Assembly (NCBI GenBank): GCA_963580285.1
Contig: OY757015.1
Location: forward strand, 146,814,082-146,878,081
Source of the DNA: Lucinisca nassula
Taxonomy: Eukaryota; Mollusca; Bivalvia; Lucinida; Lucinidae
Length of the DNA stretch: 64,000 bases
Direction of reading: 5' to 3'
Positions within the stretch are counted from its first letter, which is position 1; every line of letters starts with the position of its first letter. Position numbers and translations under genes: made by a program. The notes under the pieces were generated by a model, which saw nothing but the letters and a program-made list of their open reading frames with translations, searched no databases and was not told where the DNA came from. Positions 10,436-21,758 of this stretch are shown here, one piece after another.

Positions 10436-10670
10436 TGTTCAAAACTAACATCGTTAGTTAATGTATCGTTAAAACTTTGATCATTTATTATGGCAAATAT
10501 GCTAATATTTTTGCTGAAAAAATGTGAGCAGCTTTTGCATTCGCAAAAGCTGCTCACATTTTTTCAGCAAAAATATCCAAAATTTTAAATATGAAACTTG
10601 CTGGAACAGTTAACGATATGACCACTAACAAGCTCGTTAAGCTAACGATGCTTTGAACAACTGGCCCCAG
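10436..10670. mobile_element. P1 palindromic MITE, intact copy
   Basis: The ends TGGGGCCAGTTGTTCAAA and GAACAACTGGCCCCAG are inverted repeats. The centre is the hairpin GTGAGCAGCTTTTGC..GCAAAAGCTGCTCAC. It is about 235 bp and has no coding capacity; a non-autonomous DNA transposon is likely. Confidence 0.75.
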
Positions 10671-10779
10671 GTAAACAGCTTAGAGGGTCTTAGCATGACC
10701 AGGAACAGTGAAGGTAACTAACCAGCCATGAGCTTAGCTTTTGACTGGGCCATAAAACAACAACACATAACTTTTAAAG

Positions 10780-11120
10780 ACCGGCCCCGATAGCTCAGTT
10801 GGTAGAGTGTCCGCTCCGGGGAACGGGAGGTCTCGGGTTCGATCCCGGGCCGCGACATACCAAAGTCGTTAAAAATGGTACTAGCTGCTCCTCGTTTGGC
10901 ACTCAGATTTACGGGGTAGAGCTAGGACTGGTCGATCCAGTGTCAGGATAATGTGACTGGGTGTGGTATCATGTAACGTGTCTGGGACATGATACTTCAG
11001 TGAGGCAGCACTATAAACGTGAGCATTGAGCTCCCTGTCGCAACCAGACACCGTCGTGATATGACTGAAAAATTGTTGAAAGCGACGTTAAACCCGAATT
11101 CACACACACACACACACACA
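10780..11120 (+). mobile_element. S3 tRNA-derived SINE with 14-bp target duplication
   Basis: The head is tRNA-like: A box TAGCTCAGTTGG near 10790 and B box GGTTCGATCCC near 10840. The body of about 250 bases ends in GACGTTAAACCCGAATTC and a CA run. CATAACTTTTAAAG is duplicated at 10766-10779 and 11121-11134, marking the insertion exactly. A second copy is at 33941-34274. Confidence 0.9.
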
Positions 11121-11134
11121 CATAACTTTTAAAG

Positions 11135-11443
11135 GAAAGAATTTGCTCCATTTTAGGATGGGTGTTCAAAAATATGTTCTATAACATAGCAATGTCCAGC
11201 AGTTTTGGTGGGCATTGAACATCAGCCAGCAGGTTTATCTTTTGGTTAACCTTTTTCAAACACCTGTCAACAATGCAGTTAAGCATGTTGTTGTTGGTGG
11301 TTTTTGGGTGTTTTTAGAGGGGTTCAGCCCTTGTGAAAGCAATCAGAGAGTCTAGAAAGTTGTTTTCTTTCTGGAAAAAAGTAGAAATGTCAGTTGTGTC
11401 CAATCTACCTTACAATATTCTATTCATTTTGTTATATTTTTAG
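11135..11443. other. HARS intron, no recognised element
   Basis: This stretch precedes the acceptor TTTTTAG at 11443 and shows neither inverted ends nor similarity to other parts of the window that I can see. Confidence 0.4.
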
Positions 11444-11537
11444 ACATTTTGGGAAGATGTTCGGTTAGAAATGGTTGATGAGAAAGGATTAGACCCATTA
11501 GCAGCTGACAAGATTGGATATTTTGTTAAATACCAGG
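11444..11537 (+). CDS. HARS: Histidyl-tRNA synthetase, exon 3 in window
   Basis: The exon is 94 bases, phase 0 in and phase 1 out, reading TFWEDVRLEMVDEKGLDPLA.. to ..FVKYQ plus one base of a Gly codon. It matches human [27 protein letters not shown].. (insertion domain of the catalytic module). The donor GTAAGG starts at 11538. The reading frame rejoins correctly with the exon at 14302. Confidence 0.94.
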
Positions 11538-11643
11538 GTAAGGTTTGTCTGAAGCACTTTATGAATATCCTAAAGGAGAACAATTACGAGACTTCATATA
11601 AAGTATCTGGTTTATCTGTTACTGCTGTCCATATATATACAGA

Positions 11644-11805
11644 AGTCTCCATGGTGCAGTGGTTATGCTACTTGCCTTGTAAACCAGGAGTAGCAGGATT
11701 GATCCCGGGCTTCTCCAGACTTTCGGATGAGTCTTTAAACCGAGGTCCTGTCTCTGTATGACCTTAGCTGTTGGTGGGACGTAATACTAAAACACTCACT
11801 CACTC
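11644..11805 (+). mobile_element. S1 tRNA-derived SINE
   Basis: It starts CTCCATGGTGCAGTGGTTA (A-box part), has a diverged B box GGATTGATCCC, and ends TGGTGGGACGTAATACTAAA followed by CACTCACTCACT. Other copies are at 16420-16584 and 27574-27739. Confidence 0.8.
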
Positions 11806-12092
11806 TGTGCATATAAACAAACTACAGTGGGACACTCTGAGTTGTTCAGTCTGATATACATGTGATAGGTGATCAGGCAGTCATGGGTTCGATGTCTGCC
11901 AAGTCCTGCAACCTTCTTTCATCAATAAATGTTAATAAATTGATTAGTAAATGTTTGTATAATCATTCTTTCGCTCCCACCGATTTAAGAAAGCTGGTTG
12001 CTTTTGAAAGACTTTGCATTTTACCAGATTACAACTTAGAAATCCAAACATGAGTCTGTTGTTGAAAATGTTGTGATCAGGTCAGCTCCAGC
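11806..12092. other. HARS intron, no recognised element
   Basis: There is no similarity to the other repeats in the window and no plausible HARS exon. Confidence 0.4.
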
Positions 12093-12510
12093 TTAACCTT
12101 CATCCTGCTGAATAAATTAACTTTGCCACACCCATTTCTGAGTATCAACCAGTCAAATTACTTAATACACCACAACCTCTTTATAACAATATTAATGGGG
12201 TCCAAACCGTGTTAGTTAAACAACCGTGTTATATAAAAAAAAATGTGTAGATTATATAGAAAAATGACCATTTATGGTCATTTTTCTATATAATCTATAC
12301 ATTTTTGGGATCCATCTTGAAACCATGTTATATTCAAAACCGTGTTATAACGAACCACGTTGTAATGAGGTTGTGGTGTACATAATACAATGTGTTTGTT
12401 CAAATTCACAATCTGAATGACAAACAATGTAGATCCAGAACAGTTGGCTGATCTGGATCTACATTGTTTGCAAAGGTTGGGGTTATGACGTTCAGCCGGA
12501 AAAGGGTTAA
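12093..12510. mobile_element. P2 MITE (TTAA) split by a nested MITE
   Basis: TTAA at 12093-12096 and 12507-12510 bound the P2 ends (CCTTCATCCTGCTGAA.. and ..CCGGAAAAGG). The body is interrupted at 12168-12378 by a TA-flanked MITE. Confidence 0.75.
12168..12378. mobile_element. Nested palindromic MITE with TA target duplication
   Basis: The ends CACCACAACCTCTTTATAAC and its near complement are flanked by TA on both sides (12166-12167, 12379-12380). The centre is a long perfect hairpin (GAAAAATGACCATTTATGGT..). A relative with the same hairpin lies at 40790-40932 beside a HARS exon. Confidence 0.8.
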
Positions 12511-12527
12511 AACAAACAAACAACATA

Positions 12528-13784
12528 CGAGGGTAGTTCTGAGCCTGACCAAGAAGCAGGCATCGAACATCCATGAAATTTTGTTTTCATTAAATCCAAA
12601 CCTTTATCATTTGATTTGACTCAAATGAGTTCAAGTTTACCTGCAATAACGTAGAAATTCTAGTCTTTGAAAATTGATACTAGCACGTTTTTGAGAAAAT
12701 GGACAAAATATGGCATGGTGGTGTCATCAAGTACCTCCATAAAAAGGGGCTAGTTCCTAAGGACATTCATGCCGATAGGGGATGATGCTCCTTCGTATGC
12801 AACCGTGAAAAGGTGGGCAGCAAATTTTAAGATTGGCAAGGACAGCCTTGAAGATGATGACCCGTGTGGACGACCCACAACGGCAACAACTGAGGAAACC
12901 ATCAGCCAAGTGCAAAGGGCCGTGATGGATGACAGGCGTTTAACTGTGAATCAGTAAACTAACACTGTTGGCATCTCTCGTGAACAGTAGAGAACATTCT
13001 TCATAGTGAATTAGGAATGTCAAAGGTTTCCGCCAGATGGGTGCCACGGCTTTTGACGCCTGACCAAAAGTTGACCAGACTGAACCTGTCACAAGCCAAC
13101 TTGGCTATTTTTTAAGCAGACCAAGATGGTTTTCTTGACCATTTTGTCACTCAAGATGAGTGTTGGGTTCATCACTTCGAGCCAGAGACCAAAAGACAAT
13201 CCATGCAATGGAAGCACCCTGGCTCACCCCCTCCAAAGAAGGCAAAGGTCGTCTCCTCTGCAGGCATCAGTGTTCTGGGATGCCAAGGGTATAATATTCA
13301 TAGATTACCTTCAAAAGGGCAGAACAATTAATGGGGAGTATTATGCAGATATGCTAAAACAATTGCGAAAAGCAATTAAGGCTAAACGACCCGGAAAATT
13401 GACAAAAGGGGTCTTGTTCCATCAGGACAATGCTCCTGCTCATAAATCTGTTGTCACAATGGCTGCTGTGCATGACTGTGGCTTCACACTTGTCCATCAC
13501 CCTCCGTATTCACCTGATCTAGCTCCATCAGATTATTTCCTGTTTCCAAAAATGAAAAAGCACTTGGCTGGGCAGCATTATCGGTCAGATGAGGAGGTGA
13601 TAGCTGCTGTGGAGGAGTTTTTCAGGGACCAAGATGAGACCTATACCACTGGGATCCAAGGACTCCAGCATCCCTGGAGGAAGTGTGTGGACAGGAAGGG
13701 AGACTATGTTGAAAAATAGGGCACTTTCAGCATGGACAAACCTTTGGATCTTGGTCAGGCTCAGAACTTTTCAGCCTACCCTCG
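12528..13784 (+). mobile_element. mariner-family DNA transposon, inactive
   Basis: The inverted ends CGAGGGTAG..TTCTGAGCCTGACCAA and the complement of TTGGTCAGGCTCAGAA..CTACCCTCG are flanked by TA (12526-12527 and 13785-13786). The left end lacks about nine bases present in the right end. Inside is a broken mariner transposase gene. It lies in the HARS intron between exons 11444-11537 and 14302-14429. Confidence 0.9.
12699..13719 (+). pseudogene. mariner transposase, frameshifted
   Basis: ATG at 12699 opens MDKIWHGGVIKYLHKKGLVP. The N-terminal helix-turn-helix region continues in another frame (DDAPSYATVKRW.. to ..DDRRLTVNQ) and then meets a stop at 12955. The first catalytic Asp (FVTQDECWVHHFEPE, about 13132) and the segment from VFWDAKG on (about 13268) are in different frames. 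From there to the TAG at 13717 the frame is open and includes the second Asp (HQDNAPAHKS) and SPDLAPSDY with the third. At least three frame disruptions mean no functional transposase. Confidence 0.92.
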
Positions 13785-13843
13785 TACTACAGTGGATGCT
13801 AGTTCTTGTCAGACAGGCCAGAGGTTGGTCAGCACTTAATAAA

Positions 13844-14206
13844 ACTAAACCCTTCTTCTGCTGAAAAAATTGATTTGCCACACCAATTCTTGACTAATAA
13901 CCAATCAAATTACTTTATGTTATTATCTATTGAATGACAAACAGTGAAGATCTAGATCCAGGGCCAATTTTTCAAAGCATCGTTAGCTTAACGAGCACGT
14001 TAGTGGTCATATTGTTATCTCTTCTAGCAAGTACAGTATCATAAATTTTGGTATTTTTGCTGGAAAAATGTGAGCAGCTTTTGCATCCGCAAAAGCTGCT
14101 CACATTTTTTCTGCAAAAATATTAGCATATTTGCCATAATAAATTATCAAAGTTTTAACGATATGTTAACTAACGACATCGTTAGTTTTGAACAAATGGC
14201 CCCAGA
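13844..14206. mobile_element. Truncated P2 MITE followed by P1 MITE
   Basis: About 13844-13957 is the left half of a P2 element (CCCTTCTTCTGCTGAA.. GAATGACAAACAGTG). At 13958 a complete P1 element begins (CCAGGGCCAATTTTTCAAAG) and ends GAACAAATGGCCCCAG at 14205. P1's centre is GTGAGCAGCTTTTGCATCC and its complement. The right half of P2 is absent. Confidence 0.65.
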
Positions 14207-14301
14207 TAGTTTCTCTGTGATTAGTGTGAGATCCTAGTTGACATATACATGGTGTGGTAGTTGTCTATCAGTGGACCGCATTTACTGTTGTTATATTACA
14301 G

Positions 14302-14429
14302 GAGGCTCAGAGATTATAGATGATCTGTTGAAGGAGCCAGCTCTTACTCAACAGAAGGCTGCTGTAGAAGGCTTGGAGGAACTTAAATTATTGTTGAAAT
14401 ATTGTGAACTGTATGGCATAACAGATAAG
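14302..14429 (+). CDS. HARS: Histidyl-tRNA synthetase, exon 4 in window
   Basis: The exon is 128 bases, entering in phase 1 and leaving in phase 0, and reads GGSEIIDDLLKEPALTQQKA.. to ..YCELYGITDK. It aligns with human [34 protein letters not shown]. The acceptor is TTACAG at 14296-14301 and the donor GTATTA is at 14430. Confidence 0.94.
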
Positions 14430-15192
14430 GTATTATATACAATGTATTGTTTTACTGCAAAAAAATTGTAGGCTTTTTATTGGATAACGTAAAGACAGTT
14501 ATTTTCCATATATCCAGTGAGCAAAAATAATTTTATCCTCTCATGCTCGCCTTTGCTGCACTGCAGTCTTCTATCTTGGATTTACTGCACAGTTGGTGGG
14601 AAAAAAAAGCAACAATTTAATTCAACACAATAATTTCAAGCCAGAAAATGAATGCATAGAAACTTTTTATTGTTTTTAATTCATCTGGTACTTTTATTTC
14701 ATTGTTTTCCATTATAAAACTCTCATTTAAACATGACGTAAACTTTTTTGCACTGAGAACCATGACAAGGTTGTGTGTGCAGAAGGGCAGGTTTGATGAT
14801 GATACATGTAAATATGTACTTCTCATGAATTCTTTGAAAAAAAAATTGCAACACTGAATTCTTTGAAAAAAAAATTGCAACACTGTACAAAACGTGAAAA
14901 AGCTTTGCAGTATAACAAATTCATTATTTTGATTTTTGATAGAGACCATGGGATCACATTTTCCACCTGAAAGCGATTTTTGCCCTTGCCTAACAGCTTG
15001 GACAAATATTGTTTCTAGGTTTGGAATAAGATACCATGTTCCTCATCTAGAATCAAAATAACTTGTAATGTTCTTCATTTGTTGCACATGTATTCTTGGC
15101 TTCAGCTTTGGTCTATGGATTTTTGTGATGGTCTATATCATCATGGCTTGAATCAGTTTATTTGAGGTAGAGAATATACAGTGAAATTCTCA
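14430..15192. other. HARS intron with one short direct repeat
   Basis: A 30-base direct repeat (TGAATTCTTTG, A run, TTGCAACAC) occurs twice at about 14825-14884. I recognise nothing else in this stretch. Confidence 0.5.
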
Positions 15193-15414
15193 ATGAACCC
15201 TTTTTGTACCAAATGGAATCCTCCTCATTTTTAGCAGGAGTCCATTTCAAAATTTAGGGGTGTCAGGATTTGTTTTCTTCGAATTATTTAGAAAATGACT
15301 GAACTTTTGCAAATAGTGTAGGCCCTGATCAGACGCCGCATTCTTCAGCGTCTGATCTGGGCTTGCACTGTTTGCCCGGGTACCCATCCTGGGGTTTTAG
15401 GTGCAAAATGGGTT
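15193..15414. mobile_element. P3 MITE (TTAA type, decayed flanks)
   Basis: The left end AACCCTTTTTGTACCAAATG and right end TGCAAAATGGGTTA match the P3 family. The centre is the palindrome CAGACGCCGCATTCTT..AGCGTCTGATC. The TTAA is mutated at the left. Confidence 0.65.
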
Positions 15415-15564
15415 ATGACCAGCTCTGTGGCATCTGATCTGGGCCTGCACTACAAAATGGGTTATGTTATGACCAGCTAAAATTAAGACTTATTCTGCTT
15501 CTAAAAATATTTAGAAGCTTTCAGGTTTCTTTGTCTTGTGCTTTCTCCACACAATATTCTCTTG

Positions 15565-15626
15565 TAAGAGACCACCTTTGGGACTGTCTTAAAGAAAACT
15601 TTTGAGCAGTCCCAAAGGTGGTCTGA
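15565..15626. repeat. Hairpin from a P4-type MITE
   Basis: AGACCACCTTTGGGACTG and CAGTCCCAAAGGTGGTCT are perfect inverted repeats. The same hairpin forms the centre of the pogo-like MITE at 60722-60926; the outer ends are not clear here. Confidence 0.6.
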
Positions 15627-15757
15627 ATATAAGATTTTTAGTGTGTATAAAATTTAGCTAATGAAGCTTTCAGAATCTATGCCCTAACCTTAGAGGATAT
15701 TTGAGACATCTTACACTGAAAAAAATATTTTTTTTCTCTTTCTTACATACATTTTTA

Positions 15758-17817
15758 GCTCACCTGTCACGTAGTGACAAGGTGAGCTTTTGGGATCACT
15801 TTTTGTCCGTCTTGCGTCCGTGCGTGCGTGTGTGCATCCGTGTGTGCATCCGTGCGTGCATCCGTAAACTTTTTCTTCAAACAACATCTCCTCCTAAACC
15901 ACTGATCGGATTTTGACCAAACTTCACAGGAATGATCCTTAGGTGGTCCCCTTTCAAAGTTGTTCAAATGGTTCCAGTCTGTTGCACATCTAGGTCACAG
16001 GAGCTAAAAATAGATTTTTTTTACTGAAAATTTTAAAAATCTTCTTCTCTGAAACCGCAAGGCCGAGGTCTTTGATATTGGGTATGAAGCTTCATCTAGT
16101 GGACCTCTACCAAGATTGTTCAAATTATAGCCCTGGGGCCAAAAATGCCCCCGCCCCGGGGGCCTTTGGCTTTATATAGGCCTATATAGGGAAAATCTTT
16201 AAAAATCTTCTTCTCTGAAACTGCAAGGCCCAAGTCTTTGATATTTGGTGTGAAGCTTCATCTAGTGAACCTCTATCAAGATTGTTCAAATTATCGCCCT
16301 GGGGCCAAAAATGCCCCTGCACCGAGGGCCTTTGGTTTTACATAGGCTTATATAGGGCAAACCTTTAAAAATCTTCTTCTCTGAAACCACAAGGCCCAGG
16401 TCTTTGATATTTGGTATGAGTGAGTGAGTGTTTCAGTTTTACGTCCCACCAACAGCTAAGGTCATACGGAGACGGGACCTCGGTTTAAAGACTCATCCGA
16501 AAGTCTGGAGAAGCCCGGGATCGAACCTGCGACCCCTGGTTTACAAGGCGAGTAGCGTAACCACTCGACCACGGAGGCTTCTATATATTTGGTATGAAGC
16601 TTCATCTAGTGGACCTCTACCAAGATTGTTCAAATTCTAGCCCTGGGGCAAAAAATGCCCCCGCCCTGGGGCCTTTGTTTTTACATATGCTTATATAGGG
16701 AAAATCTTTTAAAATCTTCTTCTCTGAAACCGCAAGGCCCAAGTCTTTGATATTTGGTGTGAAGCTTCATCTAGGAGACCTTTATCAAGACTGTTTAAAT
16801 TATAGCCCTAGAAAAATGCCCCCGCACCAGGGGCCTTTGGTTTTACAAATGGGTTATATAGGGAAAATATTTAAAAATCTACTTCTCTGAAACCACAAGG
16901 CCCAGGTCTTTAATTTTGGTATGAAGCTTCATCTAGTGGACCTCTACCAAGATTGTTCAAATTCTAGCCCTGGGGCCAAAAATGCCCCCGCCCCAGGGGC
17001 CTTTGGTTTTAAATAGACTTATACAGGGATAATCGTTAAAAATCTTCTTCTCTGAAAGTGCAAGGCCCAGTTCTTTGATATTTGGTGTGAAGTTCATCTA
17101 GATGACCTCTATCAAGATTGTTCAAATTATAGGCCTAGGGCGAAAAATGCCCCCACCTGCAGGCCCTTTGGTTTTACATTGGCTTATACAGGGAAAATCT
17201 TTAAAAAGCTTCTTCTCCAAAACCAGATGGCCCAGTTCTTTGAAATTTGGTGTGCAGCTTCATCTAGTGGACTTCTACCAAGATTGTTCAAACCATAGCC
17301 CTTGGGTCAAAAATGCCCCCACCCCGGGGCCCTTCGTTTTTAGATTGACTTATATAGGGAAATTAAAAAAAATCTTCTACTCTGAAACCGCAAGGCCCAG
17401 GTCTTTGATATTTGGTGTGAAATTTTCTTATTATAGCCCTGGGAAATAAAAGTCATGGCAATGAAAACCTTTGAAAATCTTCTTGTCTTAAAGCAGAAGG
17501 CCAAGGTCTTTGATATTTGGTATGAAGCTTCGTCTTGTGGATTTCTACCAAAATGGTTCAAATTATAGCCCTGGGGGCAAAAATGGCCCGCCCCGGGGAC
17601 CCCAAGGTTTATGTAGACTTATATAAGGAAAACCTTTAAAAATCTTGTCTGAAACCAGAAGTCTCCATTCTTTGATATTTGGTATGAAGCTTCACCTTTT
17701 AGACCACTACCAAGATTAATCATATTATAGCCTGGGGCCTATAATGGCTCTCCCAGGGGCCCACTTGATACCCTATGGATCAGGTGAGCGATACAGGGCC
17801 ATCATGGCCCTCTTGTT
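15758..17817 (+). mobile_element. HA element A, HINE-like with about ten 160-bp repeats
   Basis: It opens with a 30-base hairpin (GCTCACCTGTCAC.. to GGTGAGC) after a T run, then a CCGTGCGTGCG-rich stretch. The core has repeats of about 160 bases (TCTTCTTCTCTGAAACCGCA.. GGGGCCAAAAATGCCCCCGC). It ends CAGGTGAGCGATACAGGGCC with a GGGCCAT.ATGGCCC hairpin and CTCTTGTT. Terminal inverted similarity (AGCTCACCTG/CAGGTGAGC), a 3' hairpin and a tandem core fit Helentron-associated (HINE, pearl/CvA-like) elements. An S1 SINE sits inside it. Confidence 0.75.
16420..16584 (-). mobile_element. S1 SINE inside HA element A, 13-bp target duplication
   Basis: ATATTTGGTATGA is present at 16407-16419 and 16585-16597, and the SINE lies exactly between. 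On the minus strand it reads GCCTCCGTGGTCGAGTGGTT.. with B box and the tail GGTGGGACGTAAAACTGAAA CACTCACTCAC. Confidence 0.9.
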
Positions 17818-17819
17818 TA

Positions 17820-19885
17820 GCTCACCTGTCACATAGTGACAAGGTGAGCTTTTGTGATTTCATTTTGTCCGTCGTGCGTATGTGCGTTTCTTAACAATTT
17901 CTAATAAATATATCTCTAATACCCCATGGCCAATCTTGATACAATTTCATGAGAAGCATCATCAGGTAGGGGGAAAGGCTGCATAAGGTTTTTAGGCTGA
18001 TTGAATTGGAATTCTGGTTGCCATGGCAACATGTAGCTCCCATAGACTTACAATGGGAAAAACTTAAAAAATCTTCTTCTCTGAAACCACAGGGCACAAA
18101 GCTTAGATATTTAGCTTGTAGCAACGTCAAGTGGTCACCTACATAATTCCTGCCAATCATGCCCCTAGGGTCCAAATTGGCTACTTCCATAGACTTATAA
18201 TGGAAAAAAGCTTCAAAAATCGTCTTCTCTGAAATCATGAAGCACATTGCCTAGATATTTAGTAGGTAGCAACATAAAATAGTCACCTACATAAATGCTG
18301 CTAACCACACCCCTGGGACCAAAATTGGCCACTCCCGGGGCTCATCAGCTCCCATAGACTTATAAGGGCAAAAACTTAAAATATCTTCTTCTCTGAAACC
18401 ACAGGGCCCAGAGCTTAGATATTTAGCATGTAGCAATGGCAAGTGGTCACCTACTTAAATCCTGCCAATCATGCCCCTGGGAACCAAATGGGCCACACCC
18501 CACGCCCTTTAGCTCCCATTGACTCATAATGGAAAAAAGCTTCAAAACTCTTCTTCTCTGAAACTATGAAGCACAGAGCTTTGATATTTAGCAACATAAA
18601 ATAGTCCTTGCTAGCCCTGCCCCTAGGGTCAAAATTGGCCACCCCCATGGGCCCATTATCTCCCATAGACTTATAATGGAAAAAAAATAAAAAATTCTTC
18701 TTCTCTGAAACCATAAGGCCCAGAGCTTAGATATGTAGTATGTAGCAATGTCAAAATGGCCAGCTACATAAATCTTGCCAATTATGCCCCTAGGATCCAA
18801 ATTGGCCACGCCCCAGGGCTCTTTAGCTCCAATAGACTTACAATTGGATTAAGAACTGCAAAAATCTTCTCTTCTGAAACCACAGGGCCCAGTGCTTAAA
18901 TATATAGCATGTAGCAATGTCAAGTGGTCACCTTCATAAATCCTGCCAACCATGCCCCTGGAGTCCAAATTGGCACCACCTGTGGGCCCATTAGCTCCCA
19001 TAGAATTATAATGGAAAAAAAAAAACTTCAAAAATCTTCTCCTCTCAACCATAATTCCCAGAGTTTAGATATTTAGTGTGTAGCAACATGTAATAGTCAC
19101 CTTAAATCCTGCCAGACATGCCCCTTGGGTCAAAATTGGTTGCATCTATGGGCTCATTAGCTACCATAGACTTAAAATGTAAAAAAAAACACCTTTTAGT
19201 TGCGAAAAAAACACTTCAAAAATCTTCTTCTCTGAGTCCATAAGGCCCAGAGCTTAGGTATTTAGCATGTAGCAATGCCGAGAGGTCACCTAGATGAATC
19301 CTGGGGTTCAAATTGGCCAAATCATGTGGCCCCTTAACTCCAAAAATCTTAAAATGGAAAAAAAGCTTCAAAAATTTTCTTCTCTGAAACACTGATGTGC
19401 AGACCTTAGATATTTAGCATGTAGCAATGTCAAGTGGTCACCTAGATGTATCCTGCTAGTCATGCCCCCTGGGGTCCAAATTGGCCAAATCCTGTGGCCC
19501 CTTAACTCCAATAAACTTAGAATGAAAAACAAAAAGCTTCAAAAATCTTCTCTGAAAGCATGAAGTGCAGACCTTAGATATTTAGAACATAGCAACATAA
19601 AATGGTTGCCTACATAAATCCTGCCAACCATGCCCTTTGGGTCGAAATTGGCCAGGGCTCATTAGCTCCTGTAGACTTATACAGCAAAAAACTTCAAAAA
19701 TCTTCTCCAAAACCATCAGGCCCAGAGCTCAGATATTTAGTATGTAGCAATGTCAAGTGGTCTGCTACATAAACCCTGTCAAGCATGCCATAGGAGTCTG
19801 AATTGGCCATTCCCAAGCGCTCCTTAGCTCCCATAGACTTATAATGGATTAACTTCAAAAATCTTTTCAGAAACCACAGGGCCCA
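17820..19885 (+). mobile_element. HA element B, abutting element A, 3' end lost
   Basis: A second HA head (GCTCACCTGTCACATAGTGA..) begins two or three bases after element A ends. The core has repeats of about 165-180 bases of a different subtype (CTGAAACCACAGGGCCCAGA.. ATTTAGCATGTAGCAA), much more diverged than element A's. The array runs into a G retroposon at about 19893, and I find no HA 3' terminus after it. Confidence 0.7.
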
Positions 19886-19892
19886 GATTTTT

Positions 19893-20092
19893 GATTGATT
19901 TGAGGTTTAACATCCCTGTCAACACAGTGTAGGTCATTTTGGAGTTGTTGCTTCCAGTTTTGTGGGACTTTTACACGACATTGAGATGTAATGACATCTT
20001 AAGCGCTGTTGACCAATGAAACCAATAGGGTTTATAGTATGCATTGACGGTCCAACTGGCACCACTTTTCCTGGGCAGACTTAGGCTTAGCA
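19893..20092 (-). mobile_element. G retroposon, truncated
   Basis: On the plus strand it starts TTTGAGGTTTAACATCCCTG and breaks off after GGGCAGACTTAGG. It forms an inverted pair with the plus-strand copy at 20233-20531. Confidence 0.65.
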
Positions 20093-20232
20093 AAGCCTTT
20101 TTCAAAATTTTGTAGACATCATTCTGATTTAATTTCAAAATTCAATATTGGACTTAAATCTCCTCTGCAACAGGATCTATCAGAACCCGAATTTTATGGT
20201 GACTTAGTATATAAATTCAGAAAAATATATTA

Positions 20233-20531
20233 GCCCCCGCCAATAAGGGCTTGAAGAAATATATGGGCTGCATGATGCTTCCACGCAGAGCTGAATCTGG
20301 CCCGCACACTAGTACTGGTAAACCGCTTGGAGGATCTAAGCCTGTCCAGGAACCTTGGTGCGAGGTGGACCGTCTATGCTAATAAACCCTATTGGTTTCA
20401 TTTGGTGACAGGGCTTGAGATGTCATTTCATCTCAATGTCAGGTAAAAGTCCCACAAAATTGGAAGCAACGTCTCCAAAATGACCTTTACCGTGTTGACG
20501 GGGACGTTAAACCTCAAATCAAACAAACAAA
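20233..20531 (+). mobile_element. G retroposon, near full length
   Basis: It begins CCGCCAATAAGGGCTTGAAG and ends GGGGACGTTAAACCTCAAAT followed by CAAACAAACAAA, giving the A-rich 3' tail in this orientation. Confidence 0.75.
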
Positions 20532-20562
20532 TCAGAAAAATATACAACCGCAAAGACTTCAA

Positions 20563-21096
20563 CACCCAATTTTGTAAAATCATTCTTCGATATAAAAAGA
20601 TTGGGTACAACATAAATGTTAAATGACAGACTGCATGCATGGTAGTTAACCCAATCACGGTTGACAACATTGCTTCCCTCTTTAATTGCACGCCGGTGTC
20701 AGGCCTCAGATTCTATGATGGTTCCAGTGTAATGGCTTACTGAGAATTAGAGAGAATCTAATTCTATGTAATGTTGGTTGGTGCCTGATGCTCTGTCTCT
20801 GGTCAGGCCCACCGGAGTCTAACTGTTGGTTTTCTTTTGCTCCAGCATTTCAGTGGTTTCTTGCTGTCGAGTCCTCACCGTTGTTTCATCTTTATGGTTG
20901 TTTGATGTTTTGTGTTCACGTAGATGTTGCACTGATGAGTTAGGAGGCCTGCATGTGGACTGAACAAATTATTTGTCTAAATCACGAAGGAAGTAAGGGC
21001 GAGGATTGTGGCCGCATAAAATCGATTTAAACCCCCCACTGGAATTCGTTTCACTGACTTTCCAGGCAGTTCTTCTGTCGCGGTTTATCTGGCATG
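20563..21096 (+). repeat. 530-bp dispersed repeat, inverted partner at 49763-50282
   Basis: Long stretches here are the reverse complement of 49763-50282, for example ACTGCATGCATGGTAGTTAA and TGTTGGTTTTCTTTTGCTCC. I see no coding capacity and do not recognise the family. Between it and the exon at 21427 nothing else is recognised. Confidence 0.7.
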
Positions 21097-21426
21097 GCAT
21101 GCATTAATTACGTTACATCAGTTCAAAAAATGACATCATTTATGTCTTCATGACATGCGACCATGTGTGACATAATTTCTGACACACATTATTTAATATA
21201 ATATTTCGTCTGTCATTACTGACAATGACCGCACACTATTTAGGTAAAGATAACTGACATGGAATAAACACAGTATATGTTATTTTTCGATGATGCATTG
21301 AATTCAGTGAAAATGCAAAAATCGTATCTTCATTGTTTGCAGTGACAATATCAATTTCAATTTCACTGAGAAATCTCTCTATTTCATTGAAAAGCATGTA
21401 AGAAAGTTTGTTTTATATATTTTCAG

Positions 21427-21499
21427 GTTGTATTTGATCTGAGTTTAGCCAGGGGTCTGGACTATTACACTGGTGTTATATATGAAGCCTGTTTACAAG
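21427..21499 (+). CDS. HARS: Histidyl-tRNA synthetase, exon 5 in window (HisA motif)
   Basis: The exon is 73 bases, phase 0 in and phase 1 out, and reads [20 protein letters not shown] then [14 protein letters not shown] is the histidine-specific motif HisA, which binds the histidine side chain and contributes the catalytic Arg in bacterial and eukaryotic enzymes. The acceptor is TTTCAG ending at 21426 and the donor GTAATA starts at 21500. Confidence 0.97.
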
Positions 21500-21514
21500 G
21501 TAATAGTGTTAATT

Positions 21515-21758
21515 TTAACCCATAAAATGCCAATCAGGACAATTGTCATATGCTTTGCCGTCTGCCAGTTACCTTAAAAGTAATTTTATGCAAATAGTGT
21601 GGACCTAGATGAGACCGCTCCTGTAGGAGCGGTCTGATCTGGGCCCACACTGTTTGCCTGTATGCAAAAATTTTTGAAAAGTTTGCAAAATCATTCAGCA
21701 GACAACATAAGCAGATGACATTTTCAGATGTAGTTTTTCTCGGCCTCTTAAGGGTTAA
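21515..21758. mobile_element. P3-like MITE (TTAA)
   Basis: TTAA at 21515-21518 and 21755-21758 bound CCCATAAAATGCC.. and ..CTCTTAAGGG. The centre is GACCGCTCCTGTAGGAGCGGTC, a perfect palindrome. The left end lies 15 bases past the HARS donor. Confidence 0.7.

Noticed and set aside
10780..10855. tRNA gene
   Set aside because: The tRNA-like head continues into a conserved 250-base body with a tail and a 14-bp target duplication, and the same copy occurs at 33941, so it is a SINE.
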